Source: Skeletonema tropicum (Eukaryota; Bacillariophyta; Thalassiosirophyceae; Thalassiosirales; Thalassiosiraceae). From it: 64,000 nt of DNA. The position numbers and the translations under genes were made by a program. The notes beneath the pieces are model-generated. The model saw only the letters and a program-made list of their open reading frames with translations. It was not told the DNA's origin and did no database searches. Positions 11,905 through 23,543 of this stretch are shown piece after piece. Each line of letters begins with the position of its first letter. Position 1 is the stretch's first letter. Location of the stretch: contig CM074129.1 of NCBI GenBank assembly GCA_037178625.1, forward strand, positions 2,046,001 to 2,110,000, given 5' to 3'.

Positions 11905-12926
11905 TCATTCCTCTTCCGACTCCTCTCCTTCGGAAGAGGATTCTTCGGAGTGCGAAGCGTCGTGATCATCTTCATTTTCGTCCTCTTCCACTTCAAACGT
12001 GTGTGATGGCAATTCGAGAAAGGGGAGGACATTATTGAAGATAATATCATGAGGCAAAACAAGCTGGAGTGTAGTTGAAGCCTCTTCGTCCAATAAGCGT
12101 TGATGCTCCAGTTGGTAGTGAATGATTTTGCGAAGAACTGATCTAATCCACGTTCGTATTGCCCGGGCCTTTTCTCCCGCACTATAATCCTCATCCTCAT
12201 CGTCATCTCATCATCGTAGTATTCATCACTGTATTCACCAGCACGTGCATTGGGAAGAATCTGATTGATCGAATCAATGTCTTCATTAATGTCATCTCTC
12301 CATTCCTTCAATTGTAAAGCGGCGATAATTTTTTGGTGTACTCCCCCCTTAATCAAACCTACGTGCATCAAATATTCACACCCCTGGAATGTATCATCAG
12401 AGGTAATCATGCCATCCTTCAATGGGAGGGTGATACGTTCAAGAGAGCAGCAGTTACGGAATGCCCAATCCCCCTTGATTCTTTCCAGCTTGTTACCAAA
12501 TTTTACGCTCATCAGGGTCTCACAACTATGGAACGCTCCCCCCCTGACGATCCTAGCGGATGGCAGGTTGACGCTCCTCAAAGATCTGCAGTCCATGAAT
12601 GCAGCTACATTAATTATTTCCAGCTTGCCGCATTCAAGATCCGTCAGGGAAAAACAATCATTGAATACAAAATTCTCAATTTTTTTGACGCCCGGAATGA
12701 TTACTCGTCTCAAGCAAGGGCAACTACGGAATGCATCTACTTCGATCTTTTCGACCTTATCATGACAAATGACTTCAACGATGTTTGGATGACCCCAGAA
12801 TGCCCGAGCACGAACGAATGTGGTGAATTCATGCACGGTGACATGAGTTACATCAAAAGGAATGAATTCACCCTCTTCACCCCTGTAGATGCACCTAACA
12901 ATATTATTACCGCCCACGGCCGCCAT
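11905..12926 (-). CDS. BspA-type LRR_5 protein, interrupted by a -1 frame break
   Basis: Start taken at MAAVGGNNIVRC, although the ORF is open further upstream. The protein carries about seven LRR_5 repeats of the form hxxIxxxAFxxCxSLxxVxLP, for example KIEVDAFRSCPCLRRVIIP. BspA-type LRRs are common in diatoms and usually mediate protein or surface binding; no partner is evident. Near 12207 the frame drops by one base inside a GAT-rich run. The C-terminus clearly continues in the other frame as AGEKARAIRTWIRSVLRKI, TTLQLVLPHDIIFNNVLPFL and an acidic tail to 11905. Read straight, the protein instead ends at 11895 with nonsense sequence. Pseudogene or sequencing deletion cannot be distinguished. 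Confidence 0.8.
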
Positions 12927-13647
12927 GATGGAACAAGAACAGCGAGACAGCGAGATAATAAGCTTACTATCGCTCGCTTCGCTTCTCACGTCAAGTGAGT
13001 GTGTCCTATGCAAAGCAAGAAGCAAGAGAGATGGATGATTTCATTTGGATGATTTTTGATTTTTCAATCAGCTCTCAGCTCCAGACCAGTTCAGACCGAG
13101 AGAGCTTGGACCGTATCACATTCTCGTTCTTGAGAACTTAAGTAACAACTTTCACGTAGGAATTCATTAAGTTAAGACTGTTTACCAGCAAGCAGATCAT
13201 CTCTCTAGAGAGAGAGAGAGAAGTATCTTTTGCGATTGGGAAATATTGTACACTTATTGCAGCTTGCAGCTTGCAGCACATCATTTCATTATCAGTTACC
13301 ATAATAGATAATGCTTCCGATGTCTCGATGTGGCAGTGGCAATGTACCAGTACCAGGTAGGTGGCAACGATAACGATTCACAGTCAAGCAATGTGGCAAT
13401 CCCCAACACTTGCTCGAAAAGGGCATAATGCCGACAGAGGCTGCAGCTGTGGAATGATGATGGCGGGACGAGGGAAGTCGGGGCGTGAGCAAGAAGTGAG
13501 GCGAAATCGCTCCCGCTTGACTAAACCTTGAGAGCACAAGTTTCTAAGAGAGCATACTGATAAGGCACGCCGGTGGAACCAAGAGGCGGCACAATTTCGA
13601 ACTAAGAGCAGGGGAATAACTAACAACAAGCAGTTCAATTCAGCAGC
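12927..13647. other. Intergenic
   Basis: 721 bp between divergent genes. It contains a short GA dinucleotide run near 13203-13220 and GCAGCTT repeats near 13258-13275. The ORFs here have no recognisable content. Confidence 0.5.
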
Positions 13648-14238
13648 ATGGCAACAGCACGAAAGGAAATGAGAATCCAAGCTTTTTGCGTCGCTCGACA
13701 CATCCTGAAATGCAGGAGGGGAGAGAAATGTCCGGTTCCAGTATGTAAGGATGCTCAAGATTTCGAGAAGGACCGGATGATCCAGGCATATGTTTCTTCT
13801 TCAGCCATCATACATTATACCAAATGCCGAGAAGTAAGCGATCGTAGCTCAAACGGGCACGTACGCGTCAATTGCTTATGTAAATTCATCCGTGCTGGAA
13901 TGAAGAAGCTAAAGGAGAAGTACTTTCACGAATCCCCCATGACATTGCAGTTACTGGCTGCTTGTGCCGTCCCAAAAGGTCAGATTCTGGATCCACATCC
14001 ACATCGTGAAGAGCTCCTTCGTTTGAAGAACTCGGCTGTTCGTATCCAAAGAAGGTGGAGAAAGCATTTGCTTTTACGTGGACCCTGCTACAGGACAACC
14101 TTGTGTAGGTATTACATGGGTAGGAATGGATGTCGAAATGGAGTGAACTGCACCTTTGCTCATGGTACCCACGATTTGAGGCACAATTTCAAACCACCTT
14201 CCAATGCCCACGAGTGTCAATCAGTAGAAACGATTTAG
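13648..14238 (+). CDS. IQ-motif and CCCH zinc-finger protein
   Basis: 196 aa, single exon. The N-terminal half is Cys/Lys/Arg-rich (ARHILKCRRGEKCPVPVCKD, then CREVSD and VNCLCKF), like a small Cys/His cluster that I cannot assign. Residues about 131-143 form an IQ-like helix (AVRIQRRWRKHLL). It is followed by one C-x8-C-x5-C-x3-H finger (CRYYMGRNGCRNGVNCTFAH) of the tristetraprolin spacing. Such fingers bind AU-rich RNA and IQ motifs bind calmodulin. A calcium-linked RNA-binding role is only inference from this pairing. Confidence 0.7.
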   Translation: MATARKEMRIQAFCVARHILKCRRGEKCPVPVCKDAQDFEKDRMIQAYVSSSAIIHYTKCREVSDRSSNGHVRVNCLCKFIRAGMKKLKEKYFHESPMTLQLLAACAVPKGQILDPHPHREELLRLKNSAVRIQRRWRKHLLLRGPCYRTTLCRYYMGRNGCRNGVNCTFAHGTHDLRHNFKPPSNAHECQSVETI

Positions 14239-14834
14239 CGGAGCAATTAGCTTCTATTGTGGCTAGTATGCGCTGAAAGCAACATTTTCGCCGAAGTCTT
14301 TATGACCAATGCAAGCGCAAGAACCTATGTGTTACGATTTATAAGCAGCAGTAGAGTAATCAAACTTTTTGGAGGTAACAACTTTACTTATTTCAGATGT
14401 TTCTAACAGGATAGCAGCCTCCTCTGGAGACAACAAGTATTTCAACTTCAAATCCCTCTATCCTATATCCATGGCCTGTTCTAAACAATTCATATTATTG
14501 CCCCCTCTCGACATTGAGGATGCCTCTTTGCAAGGCTACAATATTCATGATCTAAAAGAATGTATATCACGAGTTGATAGTTGCAAAGGAAATTTGAATA
14601 AGGAGAAGAAACTTATAGCTTTACATAATATTTATCATGATAGGGAACCTGCAGCAAAGCTTTACAGCCCCTTCAATCTATTCTAATGATTGCTCCTCCA
14701 ACAAGATGATAGTCTAAGCATGCAGCCTAAATATTTCCAACCACAGAAAAACGGTTAACATTGCAACGGGATCTACACCCTTGGTAGATAGAAGAAGTGC
14801 AAAGAGTACAATGTAAAGTGGAACACAACCATCT
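14239..14834. other. Intergenic with a diverged repeat of 11790-11870
   Basis: Holds a 105-codon ORF (14369-14686) with no recognisable domain. Bases about 14613-14690 resemble 11793-11870, downstream of the 7TM and LRR genes: both contain ATAGCTTTACATA, CATGATAGGG and CAGCCCCT in the same order and orientation. The ORF is therefore more likely chance sequence over an old duplication than a gene. Confidence 0.45.
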
Positions 14835-15527
14835 CTAGGCCTTCTTCAACAGTTGACAATGTTGTGTTGTTGTCTCAGATGGACTTTCTGGAAAAGTTGG
14901 AAGCACTTGTACATCACTTGATACCGATGCATCGAAGGAGGAATCCAATATGCTGATGTGTTCAATTTTACGAATGGCATCGCTTGATGGAGACCCAGAC
15001 ATGCTGAGACTGTATCGCTCTGTCAGATTGGATCGGTCGAATCTTATCTCCATGATTGGACGATCCGCAGTCAAAGATGAACTCATCGACATGGATGATA
15101 TTGATACTGTCGATGCGGCGGTTGTATCATCATCATTTCCCCATCCTGAAACATGATAGAGCTTCTTGGAACTAACTGCATACCGTGGAGAATGATCGAT
15201 TCTCTGATTGCTTCGTGGCGTCACTGGCAGTAGATAATCCTTTCTACTCGTTGTTTCAGACGACTGCTCGATAATCATAATCTTGCGCTCCAATTCTTCG
15301 ATACGGCGCTTGACTGCAGATTTTGTTGGTGGTACAGATGCTTTGGTAGTGTGCTGAATTGGAGTTACCGGTGCTGTCGGAGCCGGAAACCCTCCTCGTG
15401 ATGATGTTGCAGTTTTCCTTGACGCTAGTTGAAAGGAGGCATGGATTTTTTGAACAGCTCGTCTAACGTGACTGCTTTTGTGAGTCTGTATATACTCCAG
15501 CAGTTCTCTGTCTTGCTTGTTTGGCAT
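14835..15527 (-). CDS. Hypothetical Ser-rich protein with a short coiled coil
   Basis: 230 aa, single exon, not recognised. The N-terminus is basic and helical (KQDRELLEYIQTHKSSHVRR). A Pro/Thr-rich stretch and a short heptad segment follow (AVKRRIEELERKIMIIEQ, about residues 69-88). The rest is Ser-rich and disordered, with possible phosphorylation sites (SISSMSMSSSLT). Composition and a start codon with a long open frame support a gene. No function can be given. Confidence 0.6.
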   Translation of the reverse strand: MPNKQDRELLEYIQTHKSSHVRRAVQKIHASFQLASRKTATSSRGGFPAPTAPVTPIQHTTKASVPPTKSAVKRRIEELERKIMIIEQSSETTSRKDYLLPVTPRSNQRIDHSPRYAVSSKKLYHVSGWGNDDDTTAASTVSISSMSMSSSLTADRPIMEIRFDRSNLTERYSLSMSGSPSSDAIRKIEHISILDSSFDASVSSDVQVLPTFPESPSETTTQHCQLLKKA

Positions 15528-16061
15528 GGTGGATTTATCTTGTCTTAAGCTAATAATAATATCTGCGAGATGCTATTACAGCGAAATCTATTCCATCATG
15601 AGCACATCACACGGATCACGGATCTAGAATGAACACTGAAAAACGTAGTTAAAACAAATGAGCTTCTTTTCCTCCTCCGCTCAGCACTAGGATTACATTG
15701 TGAGTATGAGACCGCGGTCATGAATGTTTCATGATTGGTATAGATGTTCATTTTTTCCTCGCCACCACGCCATGATCTTAGCTTATGATCTCGCTCACAT
15801 CATACATACAGCATGGGAACCCTCGCATCAACAGACATCAACGACATCAAAATTTGAAATTTGACCATCATTCTTCCTTCGTGCGTCAATCTCTGTTTTT
15901 GCCGAAAGGGTACTTCTAAACGGAAGAGAAAAATTTTTGAATTTCGCGTAACTACGATAGCCGCTAGTGCATCGGTGACACATCTTTTGACGGGCGGAGG
16001 AGTTCTCTTCAACCAAAAGAAAGTACTTTTGCATGCTGTCATTATTCCAAAGAAGAAGAGC
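15528..16061. other. Intergenic
   Basis: 534 bp upstream of the ferredoxin fusion gene. The frame is open upstream of the chosen start at 16062, but that part lacks protein-like composition. I see no element here. Confidence 0.5.
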
Positions 16062-19000
16062 ATGCAGATAATGGTGGCGGCGGTTGGAAATCGAGCGGCG
16101 GCAGCCCTAATTGCAGCCACTCTTTGTACGACATTAGCTGCTGCGTTTCAAATCCCCAACACAATCCGACGCAGAACACGCACTACTCATCAGCTGAACG
16201 CTGCCGCTGATGATAGTTCAAGTTCAGCCACCTCCACTGATACAACAAACCCAATACTCGAGGGAGGATCCACCAAAGCCATCCGATTGCGCAAACAGCT
16301 GCAAGAGATATGGAATGATCCAAACAACACATTGCCCATCATTCTATCTGGTCCCAAAGGCTCGGGAAAGTCAGAACTAGCCGAAGAAATTGTGTATCAG
16401 CTGCCATCGTGGCAAACACAAACTGTGCATCGGCTCACATTGGACGATGGTATCAACTTTTTGGATACAATCCTAGGCACAACTTCGCATCCAGGATTAT
16501 TTGATGATCTGTCGATACAAGCGAACACAACGCTGGTATTGAAGGGATTTCAGTCACAACATGTGGATAGTAAAGATAGCTTGGATCGACGAGGGGAGTT
16601 GATCGATGTACTTGGCACATTGGTCACTAGAGGACAATTTTATAGCACTTATGAAAACTGCACCAAGGACTTTTTACCTCGAATTGTTGGATGTACACAA
16701 CGACCTCCTCAATATTTCATCGACAGATGTGGGGATGATTTCAAAGCAACGTTTATAAAAGTACCATCGTTTGAACAACGAAAGTCAGATATCCAAGCTA
16801 TTGCAGAAGCAAAGATCCAACTCCTCGAGAGTAATTTTGGATTGTCCAACGTACAACTATCAAAGGAGGGTAGGCAACGACTATTAGATCATCGTTGGGA
16901 GGTGGATGGCGATGCCGAGTTGGATTCCGAGTTGTACAATGGACTTGAACTTCTTGCCTCTGAGAAGAAATGGAATCCCTTTGCTACAGCAGACTCGTTG
17001 GAGCCTAGGCATTTGCTTGTGAATGCTTACAATGAAAAGATACGAAAGAGGCTTCTGTATGATATCCCGTTCTTGCGAAATATCATCATGTCGCCTTGGG
17101 TGTTTGGAAAAACGTTGACCTACATTGTTACTCCTGTATTCATTCTTGTGAACTTGATACTGTTTCTAGGTCCACAAACAAGGGAAGAAAATGCCGCTCT
17201 TACAATTTTCTGGGCTGGGTGGTGGCCTGGCATTATGCTGGTGTTTCCATTCTTAGGAAGAATTTGGTGCGCTGTTTGTCCATTCATGGCTGTTGGCAAT
17301 CTTTTTCAAGAGTTTTCGACAAGTATGGGTGTTCAGCTGAAGAAGTGGCCATCATGGGCGAAGGAAGGTGGCCCTGCGTTTGCATTTGGTCTGTTCTACG
17401 CTATCCTCATGTGGGAGGAGCTATGGGATCTACCTCAAAGTGGTGCTCTATCAGCGTGTCTTTTACTGCTCATCACATCAGGTGCGGTCGTCAACTCATG
17501 TCATATATGAAAAGAGACTGTGGTGTAGATACCTGTGTCCAATTGGAGCAATGAATAAAATGTTTGCGAACGCTATCAATGACCGAAGTTCGAACTTGGA
17601 AGAGTAACTGTGAAGGTTGCACTACTGCTGAGTGTATCAATGGAGGCTCACCTACAGTTGCACACGATAATTATGCGTTGAAGGGATGTACTATGGACCT
17701 GAAAAACAATCAACTGCCGAGGTATGATAAGTCAGTCATTTTTTTGTTGCTATCGACTTTGCTCTCGAATATTCGACCATGCTCACACTATTATCATTGC
17801 TCTTCACTTCAGATATGGGAGATGTAAGTGCAATTTCTAAGCCAAACATAGGCTTGTCATCCTTTCATTTTTGTAACTCTTTTTGACTTCTTTAAAATCT
17901 CTTTCTATTTCAGTGTGTAATGTGCATGAGCTGTGTTGCCAACTGTCAGCGTGAGTCACCCGAAATTAACCTTCGGCCGCTTGGGCAGGATTACGGTCTG
18001 CCCTGGCTCTTACCAAAATCAATCCAAACTTCAGAAAATATGGCATTGAGTCAAGTTGAAACTAATTTCTGGCTAGGTGGGATAGTTTGCATACTACAAG
18101 GGTTCTGTACTCTTGCACTATTTACCCAAAATCCTCACTGACTTTGGAATGGACCCAACCATAGCAACAGTAGGACCTGCTCTGAATACCTCGTTTGCAA
18201 CGCACGCCTTGCTAGCATTTGCGATATTAGGCTTCCCAGGAGGACTGAGCTTTGTTGCAGATAAAGCGGCAGTACCACTTGAATCATCAGTGAAAGTTCT
18301 TCAGAGACAATTAACTCATACGCCTGCCGAGAATGGTGCGATAAAGACATTGTATGAATCCATGCTGAGGCAAAATGCTGATTTGTCTGTAGTAATAAAG
18401 GAATGGGACCAAGATGGCGACGGTACGGTATCGGACTGGGAAGTCACTAGAGGCTTTCAAGCTCCTTGCTATTCCTGAATACGAATACGACCTTTTATTT
18501 AATCTGCTTAGGTGACGAAGAAGGTAGAACAGTCTCATCACTGTTTGACGATATTCAAGAACTGTATTTCGATGTCCAAGAAGCTCAGCAAGGTTCCGGA
18601 AGTCTCGCTGCTACATTTAACAAACAACTGTCTGAAAACGACTTCGAAACAAAGCTCACATTTATAGAAATGTTCAATCGTCTTGACAAAGATGGGTCTG
18701 GTTTCTTGTCAAGAGGCGAGTTCACATCAATGTCAAAGGGAGGATATTTCAAGAAATCTCTCTCAGAAGAAGAACTGAATGATCTCTTTGACCAAGCCGA
18801 CGTCCTTGGGGCAGGGCGGTTGAACCTCTTCGAGTTCATGTCTATTTTAAGGAAGAACGTGAAGATCGGCATTCAAGAAATTGGATATGGGTATCTGCCA
18901 CTCTCTTGGGGTAGTCTGACAGCATATTGGCTTGGCTTAGGTATGCAAGAGCTAGGGCTCACCCTTGCAAGGGTACCATCAACCTTCAACGTGTGGATAT

Positions 19001-19242
19001 CACAGGGATTACGAGACAGCATTCCTCAATTTGTCTTCGATACTAGTACAATTCATGTAGTTCAAGCTTCAGTGATGCTTGTGTCATATATTGCAAGTGT
19101 TGCACTGACTCAAAAGCTCTGCGACGATAACAGGATAGGTCCAGTGAGATTCGCAACACACGCAGTTACGCAGAGCATAGGTGCTGCTATCACTTTGTAT
19201 CTGATGCTTTCTCCCGAGGCGATAGTGTCTGCGTACCGCTGA
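16062..19242 (+). CDS. Plastid-targeted AAA ATPase / polyferredoxin membrane / EF-hand fusion protein, with multiple +1 frame breaks
   Basis: The start MQIMVAAVGNR leads a signal peptide ending LAAAFQIP, a diatom plastid motif. Walker A is GPKGSGKS (residues about 97-104), in a sigma54-activator/AAA-like domain. NapH-like membrane segments then follow with WCAVCPF, RLWCRYLCPIGAM, NCEGCTTAEC and a 4Fe-4S motif CVMCMSCVANC. Next come HYLPKILTDFGMDP and FPGGLSFVADKA, then two EF-hands (WDQDGDGTVSDWE, LDKDGSGFLSRGEF) and C-terminal helices to 19242. Electron transfer across the thylakoid or envelope under ATP/Ca control is inference. The coding frame moves by +1 near 17495, 17558, at the tiny exon 17813-17823, near 18102, 18450 and 18512. 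Conserved motifs lie on both sides of every break, so this is one gene, either damaged or mis-assembled. Confidence 0.75.
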
Positions 19243-19413
19243 TGCTGTACCCCCATGTCTGGAACAAGAAATGTATTATTCTACGATGTATAAAGTATTG
19301 AATATCAAGCCTTAATTTAAGAAGGACAAGTCTGTATTTGTACAATATCAATATAATGAATAGAGTGACAATGCGCGCTTGCATTAAGTAAGCACAGTAA
19401 GTTGCAGCAGCTT

Positions 19414-22021
19414 TTAAGTTGATTTTGGAGGGGTCGTCTTCGACATTGATCGTGGTGGAGACACCATCGGAGCAGGTGGTGGCCGAGCTGGCGGATAACC
19501 AGGATAAGCTGCTGGTGGAAAATATCCTCGGTAATTGGGTGGAGGATAGGGAGGCATTGAACCCGGAGGAGGGCCACGTTCATATCCAGGAGGAGGCGGA
19601 GGCGGATGTCCGTAATAATAAGGATTACGAGGAGGTAAAGGAGGACCCCGAGGCATGTATGTCGGCAAGGCTCTAGGTGGTGGAAATGTGACTGGGGCTG
19701 GCTTCGTAGGCTTCTTGGCCATTTCTGAAGACTCACCAGCATTAGATGGGCTTCTTTTCCTCTTCTTGGAAGAAGATTCTGTCCCCAACAACGTGTTCGC
19801 AGCAGTCTTGGTAGCCCTCACATCCAAACCCTCTCTCAATGCCTGAGAAGTTTTTGCCTCAGCCTTTTCATCGCCCACCTCATACAATCTTCCATCGATA
19901 TCATCTCTCCTAAGGAATCTCCCTCCACGATGACGAACAATCAATACGACGGAACGTGCCATCAAAGGTTTCTCACGCCGTTTTGCCATGAGATAGGTCG
20001 GCTGGAAGTCTCGCACAAGCGCACGGAAGCGTCGGTTGCCCATTTGCGAATTGGTCCCACCTCCTCGTCCACACAGCACATCATTCTCACCCATCAGACT
20101 TGTATTCTTCAAGACAGGTACCATGCCCGGTGGAACCACGGGAACAAGTGGTGGTTGAACAATGTCAAAATTAACCTCCCTCGAAGACTTGGGGGGGTCC
20201 AACTTGGCACCTGCCGCAGCTGCACGGAGTGCAACAGCGGAAGCCATTGCTGCACGCTTGGCAGCGGGGATATCCTCGTCATCACCAGATCCAAGAGTTT
20301 TCAACTCCTTTTCAGAAATGGTCACAGTTCCATTCAGGGGGGTGGTTGTTTCATCATTATCATCTCCTCCACCTTTTAGTAGACTGGCCTCCTTCTCCGC
20401 TGCAGCCTTGGCAGCCGCCGCCATGGCAGCTGCTGCGGCTGCCTTCTCGTCAGGATTGCGTCTCCTTCTTCTCCGTGCAGGTGACAATGACCTACTACTA
20501 CTTGACGGCTGGGTTGAACGCTTGGGTGTCTTCTTCATATTGGTAAACTGAGGACGGACACCAACACTGTCCGCATGAGGATTATAATCCTTCAATAGAG
20601 GATGGGACAATTCTTCGTCTGGATGGGGAGGAGGATAATACGGATTATGATGCGGAGGATAATGAGGATGATATCTTGCACCACCTCCATAAGAGTGAGG
20701 ATCATACCCTCCACCAGCACCAGCAGCACTTCCTGTAGCGTATGAATAAGGAGGACGCTCAGGGAGTACCATGAGGAGGAGGAGGATAACCCGCATATGG
20801 CGATGGGGGAAAGGGGATACCACCACCACCACCACCACCACTACTACCAGCATCATCACCACCACCACCACCACCACTGACAGGTGGCCTTCCTGGAGTA
20901 GGAGCCATTGGATTTCTCATTGGTCGTGGAGGGTCCCATAACTCACCACTTCCTCCACTCTCAATGGATCGAGAACGACTTACGAGGGACCAACTCCCGG
21001 TACGTTGAAGACCATCCCATTCATGACCTGCTCCGACTAATTGGACACGCCCTCCTCCACCTCCGGGTGGGAGTTGGTAGGGACTTTCAGATGAATCTGC
21101 AGATTTGGACCGAGAAGAGAGATGATGTTGATGTTGTTGGCCATCATAAGGTGGTGGTGGGCCATAGGAGTAGTAGGATCGAGGAGTGGGTGGATGGTAT
21201 GGTGGGTAATGATGATGAGGCTGCTGCTGCTGCTGCTGCGGTGGCGGCTGCCGATGCTTTGACCCTCCTAATACTTCCGTTTGTGCCGGTCCTGCATCAT
21301 CATCATCATCATCTTCTGGTTCTTCTTTCATGGCTGCTGACGCTACTACTTCCTTCCGACGACTGGATGGAGGGGGCATCCATTCCTCCCCCATTTCTTC
21401 TTCACAACCATCTTCTTGTTGTTGTTCTTCCTCGTTGGCAGCAGTAAGATCAATGCTGTAGGAAGCCTTTATCGGAGAGGATGGGGGGTACATGTAGTAC
21501 GAACTAGGCTTGGGAGGAGAAGGTCCAACAGGTGTGATGGCTTGTCCCATCTTGGTAGTAGTGACTGCATTTGGATTTGGACTCTCACCGTAATGATAAG
21601 GTGAGTACTCTGCTGCTGCTGCTGCTGCATATCCTGCAGGAGGATGAGGATGGTAATAGTATTCCGAATGAGTTCCATTTCCTGGAGTTGGTGGATGATG
21701 ATGATGATGTGCTGCCCCACCACCATGATGAGGACCACCCCCTCCGAAACCTCGTCCCCTCATGGAAATACTACGATGAACAGCAGGACTCTTGGGGATG
21801 ACATGACGAGTCGCAGAATCTTCATCACTACTACTCTCTTGTTTCACAGCAGCAGACGACTCCTTGCTGTCCTCGCTCTTGTCGTAATGTTTGAACATCA
21901 TGAATCGTTCGTCATCATCTTCGGGGTCAGGTGAAGTGGAGCGCTTCCTATTATTATTCTGGGCTGTGATGTCCTCGTGTTCTTGCGCCTCGTTGGCATG
22001 TGCGGTGGTAGTTGTCACCAT
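19414..22021 (-). CDS. DUF6824-type (NDVLCGRGGG) Pro/Gly-rich protein, with a +1 frame break at a TGA
   Basis: Frame one (22021-20759, 420 codons) is low-complexity: His, Gly, Pro, Gln and Asp runs, ending ...PPPPHGTP-TGA. In the +1 frame the sequence goes on at once as ERPPYSYATGSA and stays open to 19414. The second part has an Ala-rich helical stretch, then the domain: GENDVLCGRGGGTNSQMGN, FRALVRDFQPTYLMAKRREK, HRGGRFLRRDD and KTSQALREG. This domain is expanded in diatoms and is thought nuclear. The basic KKRKRSPS suits a nuclear signal. A Pro/Tyr-rich tail follows. It may be one protein with a frame break at CCC-TGA (20759-20761), or a shorter protein starting at an internal Met. Confidence 0.7.
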
Positions 22022-23543
22022 GATGAAGAATGCTCTGTTGAAGTTGCGGCGGCGGGTGTACTACTTGTGCAACTTTAGATTATGCAGTGTATGCGGCGCA
22101 ACTCTTGTGGACGATGATGCCTCTCAGACACTCCTCCTCAAAATTCTTCTTTGATTGCTTGGTGGCACTTTTCCAACCAAGATGAGCGGAGATGATATTG
22201 TATGAAGCGATGAACACACAAGATGGGATAAGATATTCTATGATGTGCACTTTTACGATCTAAGATGATCAAACCCGGCAGATGATGGTGTGCTGGAGCG
22301 CAATAATATATCGGATGATGTCGTCGGATGCAGAAGGCAAAAGCTACCAACGGTAGAATTCAGAAGGATGAATTTGAATTTCAACTTAATCAACGTGATC
22401 GGTTCAACCGACGGTGTGCGTGGGTTTCGAGTAATCTTATTGCTAATAAGAATGAGGCCAGCGTTCGTGTTGGGTGCTTCCTGCCACCAACAAGAGCATA
22501 CAGTGCCACCACCACACAGGACCGCGGAAATTTTGGTGTTACCGCGAGAATTCTACCGCCATTTTTTGTAGGTAGGAATTAGTAGTCATTGTTGTTTCCA
22601 CAAATTTGGCCAGACGTGACCCCAAAATCGGCCAATGGATGGGTCTGAGATCCGTTCGGGAACGTGTTGAACGCACACTGTGTGGAGGCGCTTCCAAGAG
22701 TCAGCTCGACAAATTCAGCAGGATAGGGCCAATGAAAACAGCTTGACAAACATTAATGGCGAACAGCTGGACAGCATTTGAAAACTTGGACAGCATTGGT
22801 TTTGATGAGAAGCTACTCCGACTAACGCCGGAAGGGGAAGGAAGTGCATGGCGGAGAAGGAGATGCTACAAATATGGTATGAGTGTATTCTAGTCTTCTA
22901 GGGATGAAGATTTCATCACTTGCAATGCCTTTTGCACTAAACTTAGCTCCTATGAAAAGTTACATGCGGTGGTAACATCACTTACCCTTTATCCACAGAA
23001 AGAAAAAGTCTACACATTGTACATACACATAATATATATAACAGAAATTTTAAAGCACGTCTGATTAGCTGTTCAATGTCACCATGCATCTTGGGCATCT
23101 GCTTCCTGACGAGGCTGCAGACTACATCATCATGGCTAGCTATAAATAGATTATCTATCTCCTTTTTCCTACACATCGCAATGACCCTCCAGCCTGATAA
23201 GATGAGCCCTACATATCAACCGTATAAGTAGGCGCAGCCATACTTATTATTACGATGTGACAGCCGAGATATGGCGATGGCTTTAGTTTGGACATCCTTT
23301 CTCGGTTTTGGGAAACTGCTTCCAACAACAACTTACCGCCGGCCGGCCGCACAATCTCCAAGAAAACCTCATTTCAAAACAGTTTCATTTCAATCCCATC
23401 TCCATTTCAAACTCAAAATTGCCGATTGCCGATTGCCGATGCGTCGCAAAGCCAGAATACAATAAGTAGTAGGGTAGAAAGAGTTAGTTCATTAGAGAGA
23501 GCAGAGAGCCTCACAGCACACATAATAGTACATACGAAGCAAC
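22022..23543. other. Intergenic, no gene seen
   Basis: About 1.5 kb. Open frames here (for example 22290-22582 and 23271-23620) have no domain, coding composition or partner. TC/AT-rich stretches flank both ends. Nothing else is recognised. Confidence 0.5.

Noticed and set aside
12333..12998. 221-codon plus-strand ORF
   Set aside because: It is antisense to the LRR_5 repeats and has no protein-like composition of its own.
17490..17520. Euplotes-like shift exactly at the TGA in the ferredoxin gene
   Set aside because: A shift three codons earlier gives the better match (VIYEKRLW), so this site does not require recoding at the stop itself.
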